Shown here piece after piece: positions 1 to 4,975 of a stretch of DNA of 6,492 nt. This DNA comes from Candidatus Peregrinibacteria bacterium (GTDB taxonomy: Bacteria; Patescibacteriota; Gracilibacteria; UBA1369; PNNO01). Location of the stretch: assembly GCA_030595015.1 (NCBI GenBank), contig JAUVDZ010000067.1:1-6492 (forward strand), read 5' to 3'. Numbering within the stretch: the first letter of the stretch is position 1; each line of letters begins with the position of its first letter. A program made the position numbers and the translations under genes. Below the pieces are notes generated by a model. That model ran no database searches. It was not told where the DNA came from and was given only the letters and a program-made list of their open reading frames with translations.

Positions 1-128
1 CTCCGAAGGCCTAGCTGGTGAATCCCGCTTAGCGGGAGGAAGCAGCTCCAGCCCACCTGCTACGCTGTAGCACTGCGGGCAGGCCAAGGAGAAGCATCAA
101 TCCCGGAGCGACTCTCCCATCCCCGGAT
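1..128. other. GC-rich, strongly foldable segment of unknown nature
   Basis: About 62% G+C by hand count over the first 120 bases, against roughly 30% in the rest of the window. It can fold as one branched structure. A closing stem pairs 1-4 with 88-91 and 8-11 with 82-85, with a small internal loop between. One arm pairs 14-18 with 48-52 and encloses a 6-bp hairpin (23-28 with 32-37, loop TTA). A second arm is a 5-bp hairpin (59-63 with 67-71, loop GCT). On the minus strand, the frame of the adjoining gene fragment stays open after a TGA at 97-99 up to the window edge and includes a CPQC, but its codon use is unlike the neighbours. I do not recognise it. It could be the end of a mobile or repeated element, a structured RNA, or an assembly join. 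Confidence 0.5.
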
Positions 129-351
129 CATACACAGGAAACGATTTATCAGATGAGAAAGTTGAAACAATACTTTTACTACACTTATCACACTTCCTTT
201 TATAAAGAACTCTTTCATTTCTATATGCAAGACGCTTTTGTTGGCGACAATCAGGGCATTCTAAAGGCTCCGGAACATCTAATTTTTTATAAAACTTCTG
301 ATCTTTTTCAGTTATTTTATAATCTACCTGACATTTTTTACATTGAGGCAT
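97..351 (-). pseudogene. Truncated N-terminal zinc-ribbon module, paralogue of the two long neighbours
   Basis: The first 74 residues closely match the N-termini of the two long cysteine-rich proteins in this window: CKKC at 4-7, the ITEKDQ.FYKK segment, VPEP, CPDCRQQ at 32-38, RNER, and CDKC at 54-57. The spacing from pair 1 to pair 2 is 28 residues and from pair 2 to pair 3 is 22, as in the intact copies. The fourth pair should start at residue 75, 21 residues after the third. That codon is instead Asp (127-129), where the sequence enters the GC-rich segment and then stops at TGA 97-99 after ten unrelated residues. Intact relatives are 545-560 residues, so this is a 5' remnant of a longer gene. 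The start at 351 matches the paralogues' starts. No clear ribosome binding site is visible. A short zinc-binding peptide could still be made, but an intact fold is unlikely with an unpaired third CxxC. Confidence 0.75.
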
Positions 352-361
352 AATCGAACAT

Positions 362-392
362 TAAAAAACTGCATACAATATACAGTTTTTTA
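362..392 (-). terminator. Intrinsic terminator after the 127-residue gene
   Basis: The stem 363-371 (AAAAAACTG) pairs perfectly with 383-391, and 362 with 392 adds one more pair. After one C/A mismatch, three further pairs (373-375 with 379-381) close a CAA loop. Read on the minus strand, the 3' arm ends in a run of six T, as in an intrinsic terminator whose U-tract lies in the stem. It sits 18 bases after the stop codon at 410. The shape is nearly symmetrical, so it could act on both strands. It also lies just upstream of the gene fragment that starts at 351. Confidence 0.65.
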
Positions 393-409
393 GGTTTTTG
401 TGGAATTCT

Positions 410-793
410 TTAGTTTGAAAGAGTTCTATGTATTCTTTTTTTAACAGCTTCAAAATTATATGGGTGATTGTTCTTATTAACTAAAGTACCAAAGTATTCT
501 TTAACATCAGCTTCAGTTACTAAATGGATATCTGAAATTTTATCTCTCGCAACCTCTAAACAATATGCGCCGGCAAAATCAATAGCAACACCTCTGGGCT
601 CTACTCTTACTTCAACAACATAACCCACCATTTCTTCACCATTAGCAGTTACGCTTACACATTTTTCTAAAATAGCTTCTTTAAGCCTTTTTTCAGGATC
701 ATAAGTGTCTTCACCTTCGCGAATTTGTAATAAATCCGCTAAATTTGAAGTAGTTTCTGGTGCTGCCTCATTTTCATATGAAATTCTTAACAT
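410..793 (-). CDS. Conserved-looking hypothetical protein, 127 residues
   Basis: I do not recognise this protein. It starts at ATG 791-793 and ends with TAA at 410-412. The N-terminal third is acidic and Ala/Glu-rich. The middle alternates hydrophobic and charged residues (MVGYVVEVRVEP, then GVAIDFAGAYCLEVA), which suggests a small beta-rich core. The C-terminal part looks helical (TEADVKEYF, then a basic KKRIHRTLSN tail). There is no signal peptide, membrane segment or cysteine cluster; it has only two scattered cysteines, so it is not a member of the zinc-ribbon family around it. It is probably soluble and cytoplasmic. It lies 75 bases downstream of the zinc-ribbon operon on the same strand, has promoter-like sequence in that gap, and has its own terminator, so it may be expressed alone. 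Codon use and the clean ORF support a real gene; the function is unknown. Confidence 0.8.
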   Translation of the reverse strand: MLRISYENEAAPETTSNLADLLQIREGEDTYDPEKRLKEAILEKCVSVTANGEEMVGYVVEVRVEPRGVAIDFAGAYCLEVARDKISDIHLVTEADVKEYFGTLVNKNNHPYNFEAVKKRIHRTLSN

Positions 794-815
794 AATAAAA
801 GTGATTAGTCGTAAA

Positions 816-854
816 ATAGTATGCTACTTTATAACCAATCTACACAATTGTCAA
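816..854 (-). promoter_or_regulatory. Putative promoter of the 127-residue gene
   Basis: On the minus strand, a perfect TTGACA (849-854) is followed by TATAAA (828-833) at a 15-base spacing, or by the weaker TAAAGT (826-831) at 17. A further TACTAT (816-821) lies 22 bases ahead of the ATG, the same place as in the zinc-ribbon operon leader. Which -10 is used cannot be decided here. No Shine-Dalgarno sequence is visible before the ATG, so the leader would be short. Confidence 0.4.
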
Positions 855-867
855 GGATTGAATAGAA

Positions 868-2550
868 TTAATTAATCTCTTTTAAATAACACTTCTCACA
901 ATATACTTTCTCAGGCCTCTCAGGTGAATATGTTGTTTTAATCTCTGCGCTACATTTATCACATTTTCGATCCCAGAGTTTTCTAGGATTTCGTAATTTA
1001 TATCGATCAATATGCCTACAATTAAAACATTTATGGGGTACTGGCGTTTGCATACGCTTATAATACAAGAGTTCCTGTTCAACAACTTTATAATTTTTGC
1101 CACATTCTTCACATACCAATGTTTGACCTATAATTTCATCTGTTACATCTTCAATTTCACTTGGAATTTTATAAGTTTGAGATTTATATTCTTTTACGTC
1201 TTTATCTTGCCACTGATATTTCCTTTCTTTTGCTTCGAACTTATTAATAGGATAAAATAACTGAGCAACGGTCTCATTGTAGCCAAAAGATGAAAGTTGG
1301 ATTGGAAAAAACTGACCGAATTCATTAGTTTTAATCATATGCTCAGCTATTTGCCCTGCAAGTTTTTCATATTCTTCTTTTGAATATTGTTTATTAAAAA
1401 TACAATATGACTTTTTTGTTAAACCAACTGATCCAAAAATATCATGCGATCCTTTCCAACAAAATATTGAATGATAAAGATTATTTGAATCAAATCCACA
1501 ATAAAATGAACCTATAATTCGCTCTGCACCAGCTCCTACACATTCCCCGTTATAACAAAGACTCATCCTATCGCCCCAAATATCGATATCGTAACAATCA
1601 TTTGATGATAATTGAACATTAGTGCAAAACTTACAATCACGAACACTATCGCAATCAAAACAAAAATCTGAACCTTTGCTATTATGCACGTTATCACCTG
1701 AAACATTCTCATTCATATGACCTCTAAATTCCTTCTTAAACTGCTCAATATTAAATTTTTGAAAAATTTCTTTAGCTTTTTGCACATTATCGTAATTATG
1801 AAGCTCTAAAAATTTCATTTTTTCTTCGTACTTTTCTTTTGTATGTGGTTCATTAAAAATGTAATAATCTTTTCTATGCAAATTCGCACATCCAAAGCAA
1901 TTTTTACATCCAATACAATCAACCAAAAAAGCGCTATCACTACAGTTAAAACAGAACTGTGAATATTTCAGATTGTAACAATCCTTACAATTCACACATT
2001 CATAGCAAAGTTCGCACATTTGAAGAGTCAAAAAGTCACAACAATCTTTTAATCCAACAAAAGTTTCTCCGTAATAACAATCTTTTGCCTGTTCACCATC
2101 AAAAGTTAAATAACAATTTTTTAAACGATATGCATCATGCGTATAATCTGAATTTTCATTATCGCCTAAAGCAATTAAGCCAAGTTTTGGGACATCATCA
2201 TATAATTCTTTAAATTGCTGAAAAAACGGCCGCGAAAAATTAAAATCTCTTCCATATTCCAAAGGATCCCATCCATCTCCAAAATAACAAGCAGGACAAT
2301 AAACTTTATAAGATTTATCAGAAGAATAATTTGAAATGAAATCATTCTTACAAAGATCACATTTTCTATGATATAAATTAAATTCGTTTCTAAATGATTG
2401 GCGCCTTTGTTGCCTACAGTCAGGGCAAAGAATAGGTTCAGGGATTTCAAAAACCTGCCCATTAAACGTTGGTGAAACTTTTTTATAAAACTCCTGATCT
2501 TTCTCAGTTATATTATAATCTGCCTGACATTTTTTGCATTGTTTTATCAT
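868..2550 (-). CDS. Cysteine-rich zinc-ribbon protein, 560 residues, second gene of the operon
   Basis: About 41 of 560 residues are cysteine. The N-terminal module has four CxxC pairs at 5/8, 42/45, 64/67 and 85/88, resembling the 'probable zinc-ribbon' family found in many Patescibacteria. A nine-residue insertion (around 25-35) widens the first gap from 28 to 37. Next comes WDPLEYGRDFNFSRPFF, a central cysteine-rich repeat region (about 140-240 and 300-400), and two copies of a K-x-Y-x-I-F-N motif followed by (Y)-x-K-E-x-Y. Then come GYNETVAQ and a YQWQDKD linker. The C-terminal module has CxxC pairs at 480/483, 508/511, 530/533 and 551/554. There is no signal peptide or membrane segment, so it is probably cytoplasmic. 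The start overlaps the previous stop (ATGA, 2547-2550), which points to translational coupling with its paralogue. Zinc binding is inferred from the motifs; the biological role is unknown. No catalytic signature is visible. Confidence 0.88.
   Translation of the reverse strand: MIKQCKKCQADYNITEKDQEFYKKVSPTFNGQVFEIPEPILCPDCRQQRRQSFRNEFNLYHRKCDLCKNDFISNYSSDKSYKVYCPACYFGDGWDPLEYGRDFNFSRPFFQQFKELYDDVPKLGLIALGDNENSDYTHDAYRLKNCYLTFDGEQAKDCYYGETFVGLKDCCDFLTLQMCELCYECVNCKDCYNLKYSQFCFNCSDSAFLVDCIGCKNCFGCANLHRKDYYIFNEPHTKEKYEEKMKFLELHNYDNVQKAKEIFQKFNIEQFKKEFRGHMNENVSGDNVHNSKGSDFCFDCDSVRDCKFCTNVQLSSNDCYDIDIWGDRMSLCYNGECVGAGAERIIGSFYCGFDSNNLYHSIFCWKGSHDIFGSVGLTKKSYCIFNKQYSKEEYEKLAGQIAEHMIKTNEFGQFFPIQLSSFGYNETVAQLFYPINKFEAKERKYQWQDKDVKEYKSQTYKIPSEIEDVTDEIIGQTLVCEECGKNYKVVEQELLYYKRMQTPVPHKCFNCRHIDRYKLRNPRKLWDRKCDKCSAEIKTTYSPERPEKVYCEKCYLKEIN
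911..938 (+). repeat. 28-base direct repeat, copy 1 (3' end of the 560-residue gene)
   Basis: An exact 28-base match to 2590-2617. It encodes the TTYSPERPE stretch between the last two CxxC pairs of the C-terminal module. A similar stretch with two mismatches lies at about 4825-4850 in the decayed copy. It shows recent duplication or gene conversion and offers a substrate for recombination between the copies. Confidence 0.75.
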
Positions 2551-4184
2551 ACTACTTCTTTAAGATAACACTGCTCACAGTATACCTTTTCAGGCCTCTC
2601 AGGTGAATATGTTGTTTGGATCTCAACAGAACACTTATCACAATTTCGATCCCATAGTTTTCGAGGATTTTTCCATGATTGCATTTCTAATTGTCTACAA
2701 TCAGAACATTTTTTTGATAAAGGTGCATTTATTTTTTTATGAAGCAATAATTCCTGAGGCTGAATTTTATAATTCTTCTCACAATCTTCGCATGCCAAAA
2801 TTTCATCTACAACGCTATCCGGAACCTCTTTGATACTCACCGGCACTTTATATGTTGCAGGCTTATATTCCTTTGGATCCTTATCCTGCCACTTAAATCC
2901 TTGTTTTAAGGCCTGTTCTTTAGTTAACGGGAAGTAATCCTGCGCAGATGAATGATTATAAGGATAAAGCGATAAAGATGAAGGAAAGAACTCTCCGTAC
3001 TCTTCAGTTTTCTTCATATGTTCAATAATTTTATCTTTAAGCGTAAAATAATCCTCTTTTGAATAGTTTTTATTTAAAATACAATATTTTTCTTTTTTAT
3101 GAAGCCCATCACATCCAAAACAATCAGAAATCCCCATTGAAATATAAATATAAGTACAATCAGAACTCACAACAGGACAAAAACTTAGCTTTGTATTAAC
3201 GGTTCTGTCACCACCTGTACTAATTTCATAAGCAAGTTCAACTTTTTCATCATGATTAGTTGTATCCATACAATCATTTACATTTACACATCCAACCATA
3301 TATTTTGAATCCTCAACATTTATGCAGTCATAACTTTCATGTGCATTTTTACAATTTCTTAAATAATTTCCTGAAGAATTTTCACATTGAATTTGATTTT
3401 GATATTTTTTTAGAATTGTTTGATTAAATTCCTGAAATTCTTTCATTAAATCATTCTGATCGAGATGCATTTTTTCATTAATCAATTTTTCATAGTCTTC
3501 TTTTGAATATTTTTGATTTTTAAAATGATATTCTTTATTCATTAATCCGCTACACATAAAGCAATTCTTGCATCCAATACAATTATCTAAATAAGCTGAT
3601 TCACTACAACCCTTACAATTAATTAAGTGATGACAATTATAACAATTTTGAGAATTAACACTGTAATAAACAAGCTCGCAGTCATCCAAAATAATCCCGT
3701 CACTACAATCCTTACACTTTTGACTCTTGGTTAAATAATAAATATCCTCAGAATAATAAGTTCCCGCGCACATGTATGCATTTTTGCAATAAGCAAGCAA
3801 AGTATTATAATCAGAATTTTCACAATCATAAATTAACATGCCTGCTTTTGGAACCTTCATCATTAATTCATGAAATTGATCAAAAAACGGACGACTGAAG
3901 TCATACTCCTGCCCATAATCTAATGGATCCCAATCATCACTCCACCAACAATCATGACAATAAATTGGAAACTCTTCTTTTTCACGAAAAAAAGTAATAA
4001 TCGATTTTTCACATTTATCACATTTCCCCTTTGAGAGATATCTTTCGTTTCTTAACGATAATCGACGTTGTAATCTGCAATCAGGGCAAAAAGTAGGCTC
4101 TGGAACATCGATTTTTTTATAAAAATCCCGATCATCCTGAGTAATCTCAAAATTTTGCGAACAATTTTTACACTTATTCTCCAT
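2547..4184 (-). CDS. Cysteine-rich zinc-ribbon protein, 545 residues, first gene of the operon
   Basis: About 40 cysteines. The N-terminal module has CxxC pairs at 5/8, 33/36, 55/58 and 76/79. The C-terminal module has pairs at 465/468, 493/496, 515/518 and 536/539. Both modules have exactly the same 28-22-21 spacing, so the two ends are copies of one double zinc ribbon. Between them, 121-211 is a dense run of short Cys repeats (CYNC, CKGC, CIGCKNC), ending in a Y219-x3-N223-x2-YSKED-Y231 motif. The same motif recurs at Y367-N371-YSKED-Y379 after a second Cys-rich stretch (about 270-358). EFFP (398-401) and WQDKD (432-436) follow. No signal peptide or membrane segment is visible. The start at 4184 fits the paralogues' N-termini; no strong ribosome site is seen. 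The stop is TGA, directly followed by TAA in frame, and it overlaps the next ATG. Function unknown; a binding or scaffold role for nucleic acid or protein is only a guess. Confidence 0.88.
   Translation of the reverse strand: MENKCKNCSQNFEITQDDRDFYKKIDVPEPTFCPDCRLQRRLSLRNERYLSKGKCDKCEKSIITFFREKEEFPIYCHDCWWSDDWDPLDYGQEYDFSRPFFDQFHELMMKVPKAGMLIYDCENSDYNTLLAYCKNAYMCAGTYYSEDIYYLTKSQKCKDCSDGIILDDCELVYYSVNSQNCYNCHHLINCKGCSESAYLDNCIGCKNCFMCSGLMNKEYHFKNQKYSKEDYEKLINEKMHLDQNDLMKEFQEFNQTILKKYQNQIQCENSSGNYLRNCKNAHESYDCINVEDSKYMVGCVNVNDCMDTTNHDEKVELAYEISTGGDRTVNTKLSFCPVVSSDCTYIYISMGISDCFGCDGLHKKEKYCILNKNYSKEDYFTLKDKIIEHMKKTEEYGEFFPSSLSLYPYNHSSAQDYFPLTKEQALKQGFKWQDKDPKEYKPATYKVPVSIKEVPDSVVDEILACEDCEKNYKIQPQELLLHKKINAPLSKKCSDCRQLEMQSWKNPRKLWDRNCDKCSVEIQTTYSPERPEKVYCEQCYLKEVV
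2590..2617 (+). repeat. 28-base direct repeat, copy 2 (3' end of the 545-residue gene)
   Basis: Identical to 911-938 and in the same place of the paralogous gene, 1679 bases away. The identity at DNA level exceeds that of the surrounding coding sequence, which fits constraint on the SPERP segment or local gene conversion. Confidence 0.75.
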
Positions 4185-4205
4185 AAAATTGATTAAACCT
4201 TTAGC

Positions 4206-4234
4206 ATAGTAGCATCTTTACATATTTATTTTAA
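4206..4234 (-). promoter_or_regulatory. Possible promoter of the zinc-ribbon operon
   Basis: On the minus strand, TACTAT (4206-4211) is preceded by TG one base upstream (an extended -10). TTAAAA (4229-4234) lies 17 bases further up as a weak -35. Transcription would start near 4199, giving a leader of only about 15 bases before the ATG at 4184. The surrounding TAAAG..GC(A)TACTAT text recurs before the gene at 793. Confidence 0.4.
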
Positions 4235-4274
4235 GAAATTTTTAACTTTTCATTAAATTTCTAATGTAGAATAA

Positions 4275-4304
4275 TTGACATCAATACTTAATTAAATGTA
4301 TAAT
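4275..4304 (+). promoter_or_regulatory. Near-consensus sigma-70 promoter of the toxin-antitoxin pair
   Basis: A perfect TTGACA (4275-4280) and a perfect TATAAT (4299-4304) are separated by 18 bases, one more than the ideal spacing. Transcription should start at about 4311. This is the strongest promoter in the window, as expected for an autorepressed toxin-antitoxin operon. It also rules against translation from the ATG at 4309, which lies at or before the transcription start. Confidence 0.75.
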
Positions 4305-4319
4305 ATTAATGAAATTAAT
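4288..4319 (+). promoter_or_regulatory. Candidate operator for the antitoxin
   Basis: Two symmetric elements overlap the promoter. TTAATTAA (4288-4295) lies in the spacer, and ATTAAT-GAA-ATTAAT (4305-4319) lies across the transcription start. AbrB/MazE-type antitoxins bind such symmetric AT-rich sites and repress their own operon. The sequence is AT-rich throughout, so chance symmetry is quite possible. Confidence 0.3.
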
Positions 4320-4338
4320 CAATTTAACTAATTTAATT

Positions 4339-4575
4339 ATGATTTATACATTAAAACTTTTCAACACAGGTCAGGTAACTTTACCTAAAGCTTGGCGTAG
4401 CAAGTTTAAAACCAAAAACTTCATCGCTGAAGAAACCAAGAATGGCTTACTAATCAAGCCATTAACAAAAGATGAACTTGTTTACTATGAAACTGACGAA
4501 GAATTTGGGATTTACTGTGAAAGTGGGATTAATATTGACGAATTCAAAAAAGCAATAAAGAAACTACATGGATAA
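4339..4575 (+). CDS. AbrB/MazE/SpoVT-type antitoxin, 78 residues
   Basis: The N-terminal half has the swapped-hairpin DNA-binding pattern of the SpoVT/AbrB family: a beta strand, then NTGQVTLPKAWR, then IAEETKNGLLIKPL (about residues 1-42). The C-terminal half (KDELVYYETDEEFGIY...INIDEFKKAIKKL) is acidic and then helical, as expected for the part that wraps the toxin. I chose the start at 4339 rather than the ATG at 4309. The promoter's -10 ends at 4304, so the transcript starts at about 4311, and the extra ten residues do not belong to the domain. No Shine-Dalgarno sequence is visible. The gene overlaps the toxin by 8 bases (4568-4575), so the two are probably translated together. It should neutralise the toxin and repress the operon. 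Confidence 0.82.
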   Translation: MIYTLKLFNTGQVTLPKAWRSKFKTKNFIAEETKNGLLIKPLTKDELVYYETDEEFGIYCESGINIDEFKKAIKKLHG

Positions 4576-4801
4576 AATATTTAAGTTTTTAAAACAAATT
4601 AATAAAAAGGATCAACAAAAAATTGACAAAATATTTGACGATATTGTCGATAATAATCTTAAAAATTATAACATAGTGAAACTAAAAGGTTTTAAAGATT
4701 ATTACCGAATCAGATATAAAAATTACAGAATTATTTATCAAAAACTGGAATCAGAAAATATTATAATAAATGTTAATCACAGAAAAAACATTTATAAATA
4801 A
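4568..4801 (+). CDS. RelE/ParE-superfamily toxin, 77 residues
   Basis: The order of elements is that of small RelE/ParE toxins. An N-terminal helical pair (KIFKFLKQINKKDQQKIDKIFDDI) comes first, then the beta-sheet core KLKGFKDYYRIRYKNYRIIYQKL. A last strand ends in INVNHRKNIYK, with the His-Arg and the terminal Tyr-Lys that are typical of RelE-type active sites. At 77 residues it is slightly shorter than the usual 85-95. RelE members cut mRNA on the ribosome, while ParE members poison gyrase. The basic core and C-terminal His/Arg/Tyr favour the RelE type, but this is inference. It starts inside the antitoxin's last codons (ATG 4568-4570, antitoxin stop 4573-4575). Pairing a RelE-fold toxin with an AbrB-fold antitoxin is less common than RelB or MazF pairings, but it is known from PrlF-YhaV. 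Confidence 0.8.
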   Translation: MDKIFKFLKQINKKDQQKIDKIFDDIVDNNLKNYNIVKLKGFKDYYRIRYKNYRIIYQKLESENIIINVNHRKNIYK

Positions 4802-4933
4802 TCAAACAATCTCTTTAAGATAACAGGTCTCTCAGGAGAATATGTTGTTTTGATCTCTACGCTACACTTATCACAATTGCCATTAAATAGCTTTCTTTTT
4901 GGCCGGGAGTCAAAACGTCGATTCAATCTGCAT
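4802..4933 (-). pseudogene. Decayed 3' remnant of a fourth zinc-ribbon paralogue
   Basis: On the minus strand, the frame just after 4933 reads CRLNRRF, a P-x-RKL segment, NCDKCSVEIKTTYSPERP, and then breaks. It keeps the exact 19-residue distance from the last Cys of pair 2 to the first of pair 3. After the Pro codon, 22 bases present in the 545-residue gene are missing. They are flanked by CA on both sides, so a slippage or microhomology deletion is likely. Beyond the gap, the original third frame still reads CYLKEIV followed by TGA (4802-4804), which is the family's conserved end. The deletion removes part of the last CxxC and shifts the frame. Upstream of 4933 there is a T-run, an in-frame TAG and a probable terminator in place of the first CxxC pairs. 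It is clearly non-functional as a zinc ribbon. Confidence 0.8.
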
Positions 4934-4970
4934 AAAAAAACCTACTCAGGGTCAAACTTAATCATGAGTA
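4934..4970 (-). terminator. Possible terminator of the surface-protein gene
   Basis: Six bases after the stop of the large minus-strand gene, TACTCA and TGAGTA (4965-4970 with 4943-4948) can pair around a 16-base loop. They are followed on the minus strand by GG and seven T (4934-4940). The position and T-run fit an intrinsic terminator. The short stem and long loop make it weak. Confidence 0.4.
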
Positions 4971-4975
4971 CAGCT

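Noticed and set aside
1..128. A tRNA or rRNA gene in the GC-rich segment
   Set aside because: No acceptor-stem pairing with a T-arm GGTTCGA-type sequence and no conserved rRNA stretch is visible.
153..353. Plus-strand open frame opposite the truncated zinc-ribbon gene
   Set aside because: It mirrors the conserved minus-strand coding sequence; its translation has no recognisable domain and no upstream signal.
1012..1260. Hydrophobic, Phe-rich plus-strand frame inside the 560-residue gene
   Set aside because: It looks like a membrane protein only because it is antisense to Lys/Glu-rich codons; the minus-strand family is clearly the real gene.
2175..2462. A second minus-strand frame within the 560-residue gene
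   Set aside because: It is an out-of-frame shadow; the conserved CxxC modules are in the other frame on both sides.
4309..4338. An upstream ATG giving the antitoxin ten more residues
   Set aside because: It lies at or before the predicted transcription start at about 4311 and adds nothing to the AbrB-type domain.
97..4804. TGA read as glycine (the code used by Gracilibacteria and Absconditabacteria)
   Set aside because: Gly is encoded by GGN throughout and no long gene has an internal TGA. The TGA that ends the 545-residue gene is followed at once by TAA and fits the ATGA overlap, so the standard code is simpler.
911..4850. The SPERP-coding repeats as a CRISPR array or mobile-element ends
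   Set aside because: The copies lie at the same codons of paralogous genes, far apart and unequally spaced, which gene duplication fully explains.
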